This document shows positions 1 to 10,167 of a stretch of DNA of 64,000 nucleotides, piece by piece (position 1 is the first letter of the stretch; every line of letters begins with the position of its first letter). The position numbers were made by a program, and so were the translations under genes. The stretch is taken from NCBI RefSeq assembly GCF_000422965.1, contig NZ_AUHB01000007.1, forward strand, positions 1-64,000, in the 5' to 3' direction. The notes beneath the pieces are model-generated. The model saw only the letters and a list, made by a program, of their open reading frames with translations, had not been told where the DNA came from and searched no databases. The stretch comes from Pleomorphomonas oryzae DSM 16300. Lineage in GTDB: Bacteria > Pseudomonadota > Alphaproteobacteria > Rhizobiales > Pleomorphomonadaceae.

Positions 1-57
1 CATGTGTTAAGCCTGCCGCCAGCGTTCGTTCTGAGCCAGGATCAAACTCTCATGTTC
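1..57 (-). rRNA. rrs: 16S ribosomal RNA, 5' end only
   Basis: Read on the minus strand, this is the conserved start of bacterial 16S rRNA, including the universal 27F site (GAGTTTGATCCTGGCTCAG, complement of 31-49) and the following AACGAACGCTGGCGGCAGGC. The mature 5' end is placed near 57 by analogy with E. coli, where eight bases precede GAGTTTGAT. The rest of the gene and rrn operon lies to the left of the window. The sequence just upstream is a typical rRNA leader with a promoter. Confidence 0.95.
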
Positions 58-251
58 AAGAGTTCTTTCCCGAATTCACAAGTTCACTTGACGAGGTCCA
101 TTCTAACTCCATCCTCTCGGACAAAGCCAAAACGGTCCTTTTATCAAGAAACGTAAACCCGGTTCTTTAGCTCTTCTTGGCACCAACCTACCCCGAAAGG
201 ACAGTCAGTGCCGACGAGCCCTAAGCGCCGGCCACGTTTCTCTTTCTTCCT

Positions 252-270
252 ATTCACTTGTCAAAGAACA
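252..270 (-). promoter_or_regulatory. rRNA leader boxA antitermination element
   Basis: The minus strand reads TGTTCTTTGACAAGTGAAT, matching the boxA core (TGYTCTTTRACA) that recruits the Nus antitermination complex to rRNA transcripts. It lies about 195 bases upstream of the mature 16S end and about 115 bases downstream of the predicted transcription start. A TGYTCTTTGACA-AxTGAAT sequence is common in alphaproteobacterial rrn leaders. The rest of 58-385 is leader RNA with no coding signal that I can support. Confidence 0.8.
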
Positions 271-385
271 GAGAGGAACTAAGCCCCTCAATACCCCGCC
301 GCCCAAAACCCCAACTTACCGCCAGGATCCGGCAACAGAAATCCGCCGGTGCCACGTCGCTGCAGCGCCGCCGTCGATGAACGTG

Positions 386-414
386 CTTATAGGGGGGCAT
401 ATCGCCCTTGTCAA
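386..414 (-). promoter_or_regulatory. rrn operon promoter
   Basis: On the minus strand a perfect -35 hexamer TTGACA (409-414) is separated by exactly 17 bases from TATAAG (386-391), a near-consensus -10. Transcription should start near 379 and run toward the 16S gene, giving a leader of about 320 bases. A run of C/G next to the -10 resembles a discriminator. The remaining stretch 415-581, up to the cca stop codon, is AT-richer and holds no feature I can support beyond possible upstream promoter sequence. Confidence 0.8.
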
Positions 415-581
415 CACCGACATTTCCGAAGAAAGCCAAACCCGCATAAGTATGAAAACGCGTTGAATAACAAATAGATGTCAATTTTCCAAACGGTCAA
501 AAAACCGTCACACCCCAAGCTTGCGGCGAAAAAAATATCTGAAAATTTCTATCCGCCGCTCGCCGCTCCAAAGACAGGGCG

Positions 582-1769
582 TCAATCGCCGCCAAATGGG
601 TCGACCGGGCAGCCAGCAGCAATCCAAGCCGCCTCCCGACGACGCAGCTCAGCTCCCAAAAGAGGACCCGGAACGTAGCCTTCCACCATTAGCCGAGCAG
701 CGGTCACCGGAGATCGGGGTGGCTTGAAATCCCAAGCCAGGCGAATGAGATCCATCGTCGGCTCTTCACCCCGATGAACCGCCGCCAGAATTAAGGCGGC
801 AAAAGCCACCTCATTGCCCTCCCGAACCACGGCGAAGCGGACGGTTGTCTCATCCATCCGCGCGGCAATTTCCTCCGCCCAGCGAGCAATCGCCTCGATC
901 AGCTTATTCTCCCGTCCGGACAGACGTAGGGCTTCGGCGAGCCTCTGGCGTTCGACGGCAAGCGCCGCCAAACGGGCTTCGAGGCCAAGCGTTCGCTCGC
1001 ACCGCTCCGCCAGACCGACCACCCGGGAGAATCGCCCAACGGCGCCGCCACCAGGCAGAATGCGGGCGAGGATCGACGTTTCGTCCATGACGGTGAGTGC
1101 CACCACCGCACCCGCGGCCGTCACCAGCTTGCGCATCTCCGCGCCGATCCGTTCGCGCGACAGCCGGTCGATTCCATCCTGGAGACGAACCGATGCGTCA
1201 AGGCCGACCGCGTCGAGCGCACCGCGGCCATAACCGGCATGGAAGCGGAAGAAGCGCAGGATGCGGAGATAGTCTTCCTCGATGCGTTCGACGGGATCGC
1301 CGATGAAGCGGACGTGCCCGGCAAGCGCGTCAGCGATGCCACCGACCGGATCATGCAAACCACCGTCTGCGTCGGCGTAGATGGCGTTCATGGTGAAGTC
1401 GCGTCGCCGCGCGTCTCCCACCCAATCGCGGGTGAAAGCGACCACGGCATGCCGGCCGTCGGTCTCGAGATCGGCCCTGAGCGTGGTCACTTCGAAGGGC
1501 CGCCCCGACGAGACGACCGTTATCGTGCCGTGCGCAATACCGGTCGGCACGGCCTTGAGACCGGCGGCCGTCACCCGGGCGGCAACCGTCTCGGGCGGCG
1601 CAGTGGTTGCGATATCGACGTCGTCGACAGGCACGCCGATCAGTGTATTGCGTACCGCGCCGCCAACCACCCGTGCCCGGTCGCCGTCCTGTTCGACCGC
1701 CGCGATCACCCGCTGGAAGGCGGGGTCGGCGAGGAATGGCGCGCCAGCGATCGAGGCAGGCAGGTTCAT
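582..1769 (-). CDS. cca: CCA tRNA nucleotidyltransferase
   Basis: This 395-residue protein adds or repairs the 3' CCA tail of tRNAs from CTP and ATP. The N-terminal half carries the class II poly(A) polymerase head: a GGAVRN motif (residues 36-41) followed by DVDIATTAPP, which holds the metal-binding Asp pair. GDARRRDFTMNA and the RFFRFHAGYG region are the usual downstream motifs, and the helical C-terminal tRNA-binding part follows. The start codon overlaps the stop of the upstream NUDIX gene by 4 bases (ATGA), so the two are translationally coupled. A NUDIX-cca pair divergent from moxR is common in Hyphomicrobiales. Length and motifs are normal. Confidence 0.93.
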   Translation of the reverse strand: MNLPASIAGAPFLADPAFQRVIAAVEQDGDRARVVGGAVRNTLIGVPVDDVDIATTAPPETVAARVTAAGLKAVPTGIAHGTITVVSSGRPFEVTTLRADLETDGRHAVVAFTRDWVGDARRRDFTMNAIYADADGGLHDPVGGIADALAGHVRFIGDPVERIEEDYLRILRFFRFHAGYGRGALDAVGLDASVRLQDGIDRLSRERIGAEMRKLVTAAGAVVALTVMDETSILARILPGGGAVGRFSRVVGLAERCERTLGLEARLAALAVERQRLAEALRLSGRENKLIEAIARWAEEIAARMDETTVRFAVVREGNEVAFAALILAAVHRGEEPTMDLIRLAWDFKPPRSPVTAARLMVEGYVPGPLLGAELRRREAAWIAAGCPVDPFGGD

Positions 1770-2533
1770 CGAAACACTTCCTCATAGAAGCGGCGCAAGA
1801 TATTGCCTGTCACGCCCCAGATGCGATGGCGGCCATACTGCAGCGAGAAAAAATGTCGCCGGCCGCTCGCATGTTCGAAGAATTCTTCGCGATGGTTGCC
1901 GGGGTCGAGCACGAAGTCGAGCGGGACCGAGAACACCTCCGCCACCTCCCCGGGGTTGGGCACAAGGGCCGGCGTGCCATCGACAAGACCGATCACCGGA
2001 AACACCCGGAAACCGGACGGCGTTGGATAAGGTGCAAGCAGACCGACCGGCTGCACCGCCGACGGAAGAAGACCGACTTCTTCTTCCGCCTCGCGCAAGG
2101 CGGCCTCGACCGGCGAGGCATCATCCGGATCGATCTTGCCGCCGGGCAAGGCCACCTCGCCGGAATGAACGCGCAGGCTATCGTTACGCCTGATCATGAT
2201 GAGATCCAGACCGCTGGACTTCGGCCGGCCAACGAGGCCGATCAGCACCGCCGCATCGCGGAGCGGCTCGCTGGAAGCGGCAAGGCTCGCCGCCACTCGC
2301 CCTTCCCCGGATGCCCGTAACGCGCCGGCAGTCGATAGCGGCCGCATTCGGCCGGCCCTGGCAAGGATTTCGGCCGCTCCCACTTCGTCTACGATCACGC
2401 CTGCCTCCCGGCTAGTCGTGCCTGCCTTGATTTTGCTTGCCTCATGGGTTGAAACCAGATCCGGCATTATCGCCGAAAGGTGATGCGCCGCGCGGCGGGA
2501 GATGTCAAACTCGACCGATGGGCGCAAGCTCAT
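1766..2533 (-). CDS. CoA pyrophosphatase, NUDIX family
   Basis: The 255-residue protein has a canonical Nudix box at residues 131-154 (GGKIDPDD...REAEEEVG) preceded by the RRNDSLRVHSGEVALPGG segment typical of coenzyme A pyrophosphatases (NudL/YeaB type). The family cleaves CoA and its derivatives to 3',5'-ADP and phosphopantetheine, in the cytoplasm. The first ~90 residues are an N-terminal extension common in alphaproteobacterial members, with a possible alternative start at Met23. No strong ribosome binding site precedes the chosen ATG. The gene overlaps cca by 4 bases and diverges from moxR across 107 bases. Confidence 0.85.
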   Translation of the reverse strand: MSLRPSVEFDISRRAAHHLSAIMPDLVSTHEASKIKAGTTSREAGVIVDEVGAAEILARAGRMRPLSTAGALRASGEGRVAASLAASSEPLRDAAVLIGLVGRPKSSGLDLIMIRRNDSLRVHSGEVALPGGKIDPDDASPVEAALREAEEEVGLLPSAVQPVGLLAPYPTPSGFRVFPVIGLVDGTPALVPNPGEVAEVFSVPLDFVLDPGNHREEFFEHASGRRHFFSLQYGRHRIWGVTGNILRRFYEEVFR

Positions 2534-2640
2534 CGGATATTGAGCAAGAACAAGAGGCCGCGAAAGCGGGTTCCGGCGCCAAGCGGCGCCCGCGAAGCGA
2601 AAGCCAAGGGCGGAAGCCCGCCGGCGACTGAGGAAGAAAA

Positions 2641-3654
<1,014 letters not shown>

Positions 3655-3656
3655 GC

Positions 3657-4544
3657 ATGGCGGGCCACGACGCCCTGACGCCGGAAGGCGTCGCCGCAGC
3701 GCGGGGCTTGGCTGCCGCCCTGCCCGACCTTCTCGTCGATGCGCGGCGGGTGGCTGGCACGGTCGCAGCCGGCTGGCATGGGCGTCGCCGGGCCGGTCCT
3801 GGTGAAGACTTCTGGCAATTCCGCCCGTTTCTGTCCGGCGAATCCATGCGTGGCATCGACTGGCGGCGGTCGGCCCGCGACGAAACGCTCTATGTACGCG
3901 AGCGCGAGCGTGAGAACGCGCATACCGTCTGGCTGTGGGTCGATCTCTCGGCGTCGATGGATTTTCGCTCCGAACTCGCCATGACGAGCAAGCAGAATTT
4001 AGCACTGACCTTCGCCCTGGCTTTGGCCGAACTGTTGTCGCGCGCCGGCGAACGGGTCGGTCTCGTCGGTGATGCCGAGCCGACCGCCCGGCGTGACGGC
4101 GCTGAGGTGATCGCCATGAAACTCGCTCGCCTTGGCAGCGTTGATCCAAGCCATGCGCCGACAACCATGCGACGCCGCGACGACGCAGTGCTCATCTCCG
4201 ACTTCCTCGGTCCGCAGGCGCAGCGCGATTCGCTGTTTACCGATCTGGCCACGCTCGAAAGCCGTGTCCACCTGGTGGAGATCGTCGATCCGATCGAGGA
4301 AACCTTTCCCTTCGCGGGTCGTGTCGACTTTGTCGATCCCGAGAGCGGCGCCCACCTCACGGCCGGCCGCGCCGAGGCTTGGCGCGAGACTTACCTCGCC
4401 AGCCGGGCTGATCATCGGCAGCGCCTCGTTTCCGCCCGCCGCCCGGGCTGGAGCCACACGCTTGCCCGCACCGACCGACCGGCGACCGAAACGCTGATTG
4501 CTCTCTGCGGCCAGCTTACGGCGCCGGAGGGGGGCGGACTATGA
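3657..4544 (+). CDS. DUF58 domain-containing protein
   Basis: The 295-residue soluble protein carries the DUF58 signature around residues 58-100, including FRPFLSGESMRGIDWRRSAR and the VDLSASMDF segment, which resembles the DxSxS start of a vWA MIDAS site. DUF58 proteins are the usual partners of MoxR ATPases. The start lies 2 bases after the moxR stop, and the stop overlaps the next start in an ATGA, showing tight coupling. Function is inferred from the family: part of a cell-envelope or metal-insertion chaperone complex, with no client identified. Confidence 0.88.
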   Translation: MAGHDALTPEGVAAARGLAAALPDLLVDARRVAGTVAAGWHGRRRAGPGEDFWQFRPFLSGESMRGIDWRRSARDETLYVRERERENAHTVWLWVDLSASMDFRSELAMTSKQNLALTFALALAELLSRAGERVGLVGDAEPTARRDGAEVIAMKLARLGSVDPSHAPTTMRRRDDAVLISDFLGPQAQRDSLFTDLATLESRVHLVEIVDPIEETFPFAGRVDFVDPESGAHLTAGRAEAWRETYLASRADHRQRLVSARRPGWSHTLARTDRPATETLIALCGQLTAPEGGGL

Positions 4545-7312
4545 GCGGCCTTTCCTTTGCCGCGCCGCTGGCGCTCATCGGCCTTCTGGCCCTGCCGGCT
4601 ATCTGGTGGCTCCTGAAGGCGACGCCACCGCGCCCGATCACTCGCCTTTTCCCGCCACTCGCCTTGATCGTTCGCCCCAAGCGCGACGAAGAGACGCCAG
4701 TCCGTACGCCCTGGTGGCTGATGGCCCTGCGTCTGCTTATTGCCGGCCTGATCGTCTTGGCCGTTGCCGGACCGACGCTTCAGCCAGCCGAGCGCATCGT
4801 CCGGGGTGGAGGTCCTCTTTGGCTGGTCGTCGATAACGGTGCCAGCGCCGCCCCCGACTGGCAGGAGCGCCGCACCACTGCCGCCGCGATTCTATCGGAG
4901 GCCGGCGATGCCGGACGGCCGGTGCTGCTGATTGCCACCGCTGACGGGCCGGACACTATCGGTGCACAAACCTCGGCGGCCGAGGCAATCCGACGTCTCA
5001 ATGCCCTCAGCCCGCGCGCCATTTTGCCCGATCGCGCAACGCTTCTGCCTGCCCTTGACCGTTTGGCCGCGAGCACTCCGCCAGGCGAGATCGTCGCCCT
5101 GCCGGAACCGGGCGATAACGGCACGGCGCATGATTTCCTCTCCGGTCTTGCCCGGCTCGCCGGATCGGCGCCAGTGACGCTCGCCGTCTCCAGTCGGCCG
5201 GCACCGCTGGCGATCGATGGCGTCGAACAGGACGGTGCCGCCGTTACCATCCATCTTCGGCGACCGGCAGCCGGTGCATCGGTTGCGAGCAGCCTTCGCC
5301 TCCTCGATCGCAAGGGGCGTCTTCTCGACGAGCGACCCTTTACTCTGGCAGCCAGCGAGGTCAAAGCCGATGTTCGCTTCGACCTACCGCTCGAAATCCG
5401 CAACGACATTGCCCGCGCCGAAGTGGCGAGTGGCAATTCGGCGCTGGGTGTTCATCTCCTCGACGATCGCTGGCGCCGCCGATCGGTCGCCATCGTCACC
5501 GCGACCAGCAGCGACGCAGCACGGCCGCTGATCGCGCCGGAATATTTCCTCGAAAAAGCGCTCGCTCCCTTTGCCGAGGTGACGGTTTCCGGTCAGGGCG
5601 CTCTGTCGGACGCCCTTAAGGCGGCGATCGAAACGCGGCCAGCGGCCATCCTGGTTGCCGATGCCGGTCGCTTCAGTGCCGGAGAAGCCGCCTTCGCGCG
5701 CGCCTTCATGGAAAAGGGCGGCGTGCTCATCCGCTTTGCCGGGCCGCGGCTCGCCGCCTCGGACGAGACCCAGGTACCCGCTCCCCTCCGCCGGGGCGAC
5801 CGCGCGCTCGGCGGCTCGCTCTCCTGGAGCAAGCCGCAATCGCTCGGCAGCTTTTCCGAAAACGGCCCCTATGCCGGCCTCACCGTTCCCGGCGATGTGA
5901 CGGTCAACCGGCAGGTGCTGGCCGAGCCGGGCGTCGATCTTGCCGACCGGACTTGGGCCAGCCTGTCCGACGGCACGCCGCTGGTCACCGCCTCTCGTGT
6001 CGGCGCCGGCTGGTTGGTGCTGTTCCATGTCACGGCCGATACCCGCTGGTCCAACCTGCCCATCTCCGGCGCATTCGTGGAGATGCTGCGCCGAACCGTC
6101 GCCCTGGGCTCGGCCGGCGCTGGCACGCGCGATATCGGCGGCAATGCCGTGCTGCCTCCGCTGTCGCTTCTCGACGGCTATGGCCGCCCGGCCGCGCCGA
6201 CGGCCGGCGTCACCGGACTCCGTGAGACGGATATTGCCGCGATCCGTCCCTCACGCTCCACGCCCCCCGGCCTTTATGGCAGCGATGATGGCTTCCGCGC
6301 CCTCAATCCGCTGAAACCGGACATGACCTACCTGCCGCCCGACCTCTCCGGTCTGCCCGGCAGCGTTCACCGTACCGGCCTCGCCACCGAGGCGGCAATC
6401 GACCTGTCGTCCTTCGGCTTCGGTCTCGCCTTCCTGCTTCTGCTGATCGACGGTCTCGCCGTCACCGCGCTGGCCGGCGGGTTCAAGCGGCGATGGCCCG
6501 CCGCAGCCGCCGTCATGATCGGTCTCGCTCTTCTTCTATCTCCGCCGCATGCCCGTGCCGCCGACGACGCGCGCCTTCTGGAAGCGCTGTCGGCAACCCG
6601 ACTCGCTTATGTCGAAACCGGCATCGCCGATATCGACGAAACCAGCCGGGCCGGTCTTTCGACACTATCGCGCTTCATTGCCAACCACTCATCGCTGGAG
6701 CCGGGCGAACCCATGGCGGTCGACCCGGAACATGATGAACTCTCGGTCTTTCCGCTGATCTATTGGCCCATCGACAGTTCGGCGCCCATGCCATCCGCCG
6801 CCGCCATGGCCCGCGTCGAAGCATTCATGAAGGATGGCGGCACCGTCCTGTTCGACAGTCGCGATGACGCCGACTTCTCCGTCGCTTCGCCCAACACCGC
6901 GCGGCTACGCGACATGCTGGCAACCATCGACGTACCGCCGCTCGAACCGGTGCCGTCCAACCACGTGCTCACCAAGTCCTTCTATCTCCTCGGCGCCTTC
7001 CCTGGTCGAACCGAAGGGTCACCGTTGTGGGTCGAGGCGCCCGACGACGAAAGCGAAAACGACACCGGCGAGGCGCGCCCGGTTCGCGCCACCGATGGCG
7101 TGTCTCCCATTCTGATTACCGGCAATGATCTTGCCGGCGCCTGGGCGGCCGACGAGGCAGGGTCTTTCCTGCATCCGCTGGTTCCCGGCTCTCCGCGCCA
7201 GCGCGAATTCGCCTTCCGTTCCGGCCTCAACATCGTCATGTACGTCCTGACCGGCAGCTACAAGGCCGACCAGGTGCACGTGCCCGCCCTCCTCGAACGG
7301 CTGGGGGAATGA
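4541..7312 (+). CDS. BatA-like N-terminal and DUF4159 C-terminal membrane protein
   Basis: A 923-residue membrane protein. It begins with the double-transmembrane module of BatA-type proteins (hydrophobic segments near residues 6-26 and 63-80). A long periplasmic vWA/GATase-like region follows. Two more hydrophobic segments lie near 625-675, the second ending in a signal-like PHARA sequence. The last ~240 residues match DUF4159, with the LAYVETG and VEAFMKDGGTVLFDSR segments. It overlaps the DUF58 gene by 4 bases and is followed 7 bases later by another membrane partner. This gene order is standard in alphaproteobacterial MoxR clusters; the molecular role is unknown. Confidence 0.85.
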   Translation: MSGLSFAAPLALIGLLALPAIWWLLKATPPRPITRLFPPLALIVRPKRDEETPVRTPWWLMALRLLIAGLIVLAVAGPTLQPAERIVRGGGPLWLVVDNGASAAPDWQERRTTAAAILSEAGDAGRPVLLIATADGPDTIGAQTSAAEAIRRLNALSPRAILPDRATLLPALDRLAASTPPGEIVALPEPGDNGTAHDFLSGLARLAGSAPVTLAVSSRPAPLAIDGVEQDGAAVTIHLRRPAAGASVASSLRLLDRKGRLLDERPFTLAASEVKADVRFDLPLEIRNDIARAEVASGNSALGVHLLDDRWRRRSVAIVTATSSDAARPLIAPEYFLEKALAPFAEVTVSGQGALSDALKAAIETRPAAILVADAGRFSAGEAAFARAFMEKGGVLIRFAGPRLAASDETQVPAPLRRGDRALGGSLSWSKPQSLGSFSENGPYAGLTVPGDVTVNRQVLAEPGVDLADRTWASLSDGTPLVTASRVGAGWLVLFHVTADTRWSNLPISGAFVEMLRRTVALGSAGAGTRDIGGNAVLPPLSLLDGYGRPAAPTAGVTGLRETDIAAIRPSRSTPPGLYGSDDGFRALNPLKPDMTYLPPDLSGLPGSVHRTGLATEAAIDLSSFGFGLAFLLLLIDGLAVTALAGGFKRRWPAAAAVMIGLALLLSPPHARAADDARLLEALSATRLAYVETGIADIDETSRAGLSTLSRFIANHSSLEPGEPMAVDPEHDELSVFPLIYWPIDSSAPMPSAAAMARVEAFMKDGGTVLFDSRDDADFSVASPNTARLRDMLATIDVPPLEPVPSNHVLTKSFYLLGAFPGRTEGSPLWVEAPDDESENDTGEARPVRATDGVSPILITGNDLAGAWAADEAGSFLHPLVPGSPRQREFAFRSGLNIVMYVLTGSYKADQVHVPALLERLGE

Positions 7313-7319
7313 GGCCGTC

Positions 7320-9401
7320 ATGATCTGGTCGATCGCCTTCGCGCCGCTCCTGCCCATCCCCGTCCTCATCGGCGGTGGCATCGTTGCGCTCGCCGTTCTC
7401 GCCTTGATGGCCTTCCGTCGCCGACGCGGCGTACTGCTCAGAGCTCTTGCGCTTGCTCTCCTCCTTCTCGGTGCGGCAAGGCCGGAACTCGTCGCTGAAG
7501 ATCGCAAGGTACTGCCGTCCGTGGTGGCTCTGGTTGCCGATCGCAGCGCCTCGCAGTCGCTAGCCAGCCGACCCGCCGACACCGACGCCGCCTATGCGGC
7601 GCTGAAGGAGCGACTGTCCCACCTCGCCGGTGTCGAACTGCGCGAAGTACCGGCCGCCGCCACCGACAACGCCGACGGCACGCGCCTTTTCGCCGACGTT
7701 GCCCGGGCACTCTCCGACGTGCCGGCCGACCGGATCGGGGGCGTCGCCGTCATCACCGACGGCAGGATCCATGACGTGCCGAAGGATGTCGCGAGCCTCG
7801 GCTTTTCGGCGCCCTTGCATGTGCTCGTCACCGGCGATCCCGGTGAATATGACCGCCGCATCGAGCTGACCTCCAGTCCGAAATTCGCGCTCGTCCGCTC
7901 GACGCAGCGCCTCAGCTTCCGCCTCGTTGACGACGGACGATCGCCGGATAACGCGCCGGTGCCGGTGATCGTCCGCCGCGACGGCGAGACGGTGGCAACC
8001 GTTACCATGGCGCCGGGCGAAGAACGCTCTGTCGATGTCGCCATACCCCATGCCGGCAACAACATCGTCGAGGTGGAGGCGCCGCCGCTCTCCGGCGAAA
8101 TCTCGCCCCTCAACAACGCCGAAGTCGCCGTCATCGACGGCGTGCGACAGGCACTGCGGGTGCTGCTGGTTTCTGGCGAACCGCACGCCGGCGAACGCAC
8201 ATGGCGCAACCTCTTGAAGTCCGATGCGTCCGTCGATCTCGTCCATTTCACCATCCTGCGCCCGCCGGAGAAGCAGGATGGAACGCCGATCGACGAACTG
8301 TCGCTGATCGCCTTCCCCACCCGCGAGCTGTTCGACGAGAAGATCAATGACTTCGACCTGATCATTTTCGACCGCTACGAGAAGCGCGGCGTGCTGCCGC
8401 TGCTCTACTTCGATAACATCGCCCGCTATGTCACCGACGGCGGCGCGCTGCTGATGGCCGCCGGCCCCGATCCGCTCAATTCCGATAGTGTCTACGACAG
8501 CCCGCTCGCGCCCCTGCTTCCGGCGACCCCAGACGGCAACGTCATCGAGGCGCCGTTCCGGCCGACCGTGACCGCCCTCGGGGCGCGCCATCCGGTGACG
8601 GCCGATCTACCAGGCGGCAACGTCGATCCGCCCCGCTGGTCGCGCTGGTTCCGCATGGTCGAAACCCGCGAGAATCGTGGCGACGCGCTGATGTCCGGTC
8701 CGGACGGCAAACCACTCTTGGTGCTGTCTCGCGAGGGCAAGGGCCGCGTTGCCATGCTACTCAGCGACCAGGTGTGGCTGTGGGCGCGCGGCTTCGAAGG
8801 CGGCGGTCCGCATGCTGAATTGCTGCGCAACGTCGCTCATTGGCTGATGAGCGAGCCGGAACTCGAAGAGGAGGCGCTTCGTCTCTCAGGGGAAGCCGGC
8901 CGCCTCACCGTCGAGCGGCGCACCTTGAAGGATGCCGCCGCGCCGGTAACCGTCACCTTCCCCGACGGCTCGGAACAGCGAATCGCTAACCTCTCGCCAC
9001 TCGGCCCCGGCCGCTTCGGTGCGACGATCGCCACGCCGCTCCCCGGCCTCTACAAGGCGAGTGACGGTACACTGACCGCCCTTGCCCATGTCGGCCCCGC
9101 CAACCCGCGTGAATTCCGGGCGCTCGTCTCGACCATCGAGCCGACCAAGCCGATCGCCCAGGCAACCGGCGGCACGGCAATGCGGCTCAGGGCAGAAGCG
9201 GGCGGACCACTCTCCATTCCCACCGTCGCGATGCGTCGGTCGGCGGCCGGCACCTATTCGGGCGACGGCTGGATCGGCTTCAAGGCGTCGGACGCCTACG
9301 AGATCGCCGGTATCGAGACGGTGCCGGTCTACCTCGGGCTTCTCGCCGCGGCCTTATTGCTGCTGGCCGTCGGCGGTCTTTGGTGGCGGGAAAGCCGGTA
9401 A
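7320..9401 (+). CDS. Membrane protein with vWA-like and glutamine amidotransferase-like regions
   Basis: A 693-residue protein that closes the MoxR operon. Two N-terminal hydrophobic segments (about residues 5-25 and 35-52) are followed by a vWA-like part (VVALVADRSASQSL). A class I GATase-like fold follows near residues 275-420 (LLVSGEPHAG; YVTDGGALLMAAGP). A single C-terminal transmembrane segment (VYLGLLAAALLLLAVGGLW) precedes a short basic tail. Most of the chain is probably periplasmic. It lacks an evident catalytic Cys-His-Glu triad, so the GATase-like fold is probably structural. It is convergent with the next gene across 6 bases. Confidence 0.8.
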   Translation: MIWSIAFAPLLPIPVLIGGGIVALAVLALMAFRRRRGVLLRALALALLLLGAARPELVAEDRKVLPSVVALVADRSASQSLASRPADTDAAYAALKERLSHLAGVELREVPAAATDNADGTRLFADVARALSDVPADRIGGVAVITDGRIHDVPKDVASLGFSAPLHVLVTGDPGEYDRRIELTSSPKFALVRSTQRLSFRLVDDGRSPDNAPVPVIVRRDGETVATVTMAPGEERSVDVAIPHAGNNIVEVEAPPLSGEISPLNNAEVAVIDGVRQALRVLLVSGEPHAGERTWRNLLKSDASVDLVHFTILRPPEKQDGTPIDELSLIAFPTRELFDEKINDFDLIIFDRYEKRGVLPLLYFDNIARYVTDGGALLMAAGPDPLNSDSVYDSPLAPLLPATPDGNVIEAPFRPTVTALGARHPVTADLPGGNVDPPRWSRWFRMVETRENRGDALMSGPDGKPLLVLSREGKGRVAMLLSDQVWLWARGFEGGGPHAELLRNVAHWLMSEPELEEEALRLSGEAGRLTVERRTLKDAAAPVTVTFPDGSEQRIANLSPLGPGRFGATIATPLPGLYKASDGTLTALAHVGPANPREFRALVSTIEPTKPIAQATGGTAMRLRAEAGGPLSIPTVAMRRSAAGTYSGDGWIGFKASDAYEIAGIETVPVYLGLLAAALLLLAVGGLWWRESR

Positions 9402-9407
9402 GGGAGC

Positions 9408-9959
9408 TCAGGCAGCCGGACCGGTCGCTTTCACTGGACCGGCGACGCCCTCGGAAGCGCCTGGGGCCAGTTCCGCCCACAACAGGCGGGCCGGATCGAC
9501 CGGTCCCGGCAGTTGCAGCCGGCCAGCCGGAACGACGCGGAACCCGAACGGCCAGTAATAGGGAAGGTCGCCGACCAGCACGACCAGCCGGTGGTGCCGC
9601 TGACGCGCCGCTTCCACCGAAAGCCGCATCAGCGCCTTGCCGACACCGAGGCTCTTGAGGGCCGGCAAAACCGCGAGCGGACCGAGCAGCAGTGCCGGCG
9701 TATCGCCCACCGAGATGGCGGTGAGCCGCACCGAGCCGATGACATTTCCCCGGTAAACGGCGACGAGGCTGGTCGGGCCGTCCGGCGCATGGCCTTCCCG
9801 CAGACGAAAGGCGGTACGGCTGTAGCGACCCGGGCCGAAAGTTACGTCGTGAATGGCATCAATGGCGGCGGCGTCGCCGGTCTCTTCCGGGCGGAAGACG
9901 ACATCCTCAAGCGCAAAGGTATCGATGGAGCGGGCGAGCGAGAGATCGATGGCGGTCAT
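9408..9959 (-). CDS. GNAT family N-acetyltransferase
   Basis: The reading frame is open further upstream, but GNAT homology begins at FRPEETGDAAAIDAIHD, so the ATG at 9959 (183 residues) is preferred. An ATG at 9992 is the alternative, and neither has a strong ribosome binding site. The acetyl-CoA loop is visible as VLPALKSLGVGKALM. The C-terminal YYWPFGF and RLQLPGPVDPARLLWAEL segments match YhbS-like acetyltransferases. The acceptor is unknown. It lies 208 bases after cydC on the same strand and may be read through from it; that gap has no other gene. Confidence 0.8.
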   Translation of the reverse strand: MTAIDLSLARSIDTFALEDVVFRPEETGDAAAIDAIHDVTFGPGRYSRTAFRLREGHAPDGPTSLVAVYRGNVIGSVRLTAISVGDTPALLLGPLAVLPALKSLGVGKALMRLSVEAARQRHHRLVVLVGDLPYYWPFGFRVVPAGRLQLPGPVDPARLLWAELAPGASEGVAGPVKATGPAA

Positions 9960-10167
9960 GTCGAACCGTGAAAAAGTGGGGTGCGGCGCCATCAATCCGC
10001 AGACCCCGAGGGCCGACCGATCAGGCGCAGGAAGACGCGAAAGCGCGCTCAAAAGCGCGTGCGTCGCGTCGTCGTCGCTGATCGTGGCCGAGGAGCATCC
10101 AACTCTCCGAAAAGGTTCGCCGCCCCTTAGCATGGCGACGGCCGCCGCACAAGCGCTGCACCCTCCG

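Noticed and set aside
58-581. Short frames at 254-484, 478-678 and 521-727
   Set aside because: They lie in the rRNA leader and promoter or overlap the cca 3' end, with no binding site or recognisable product.
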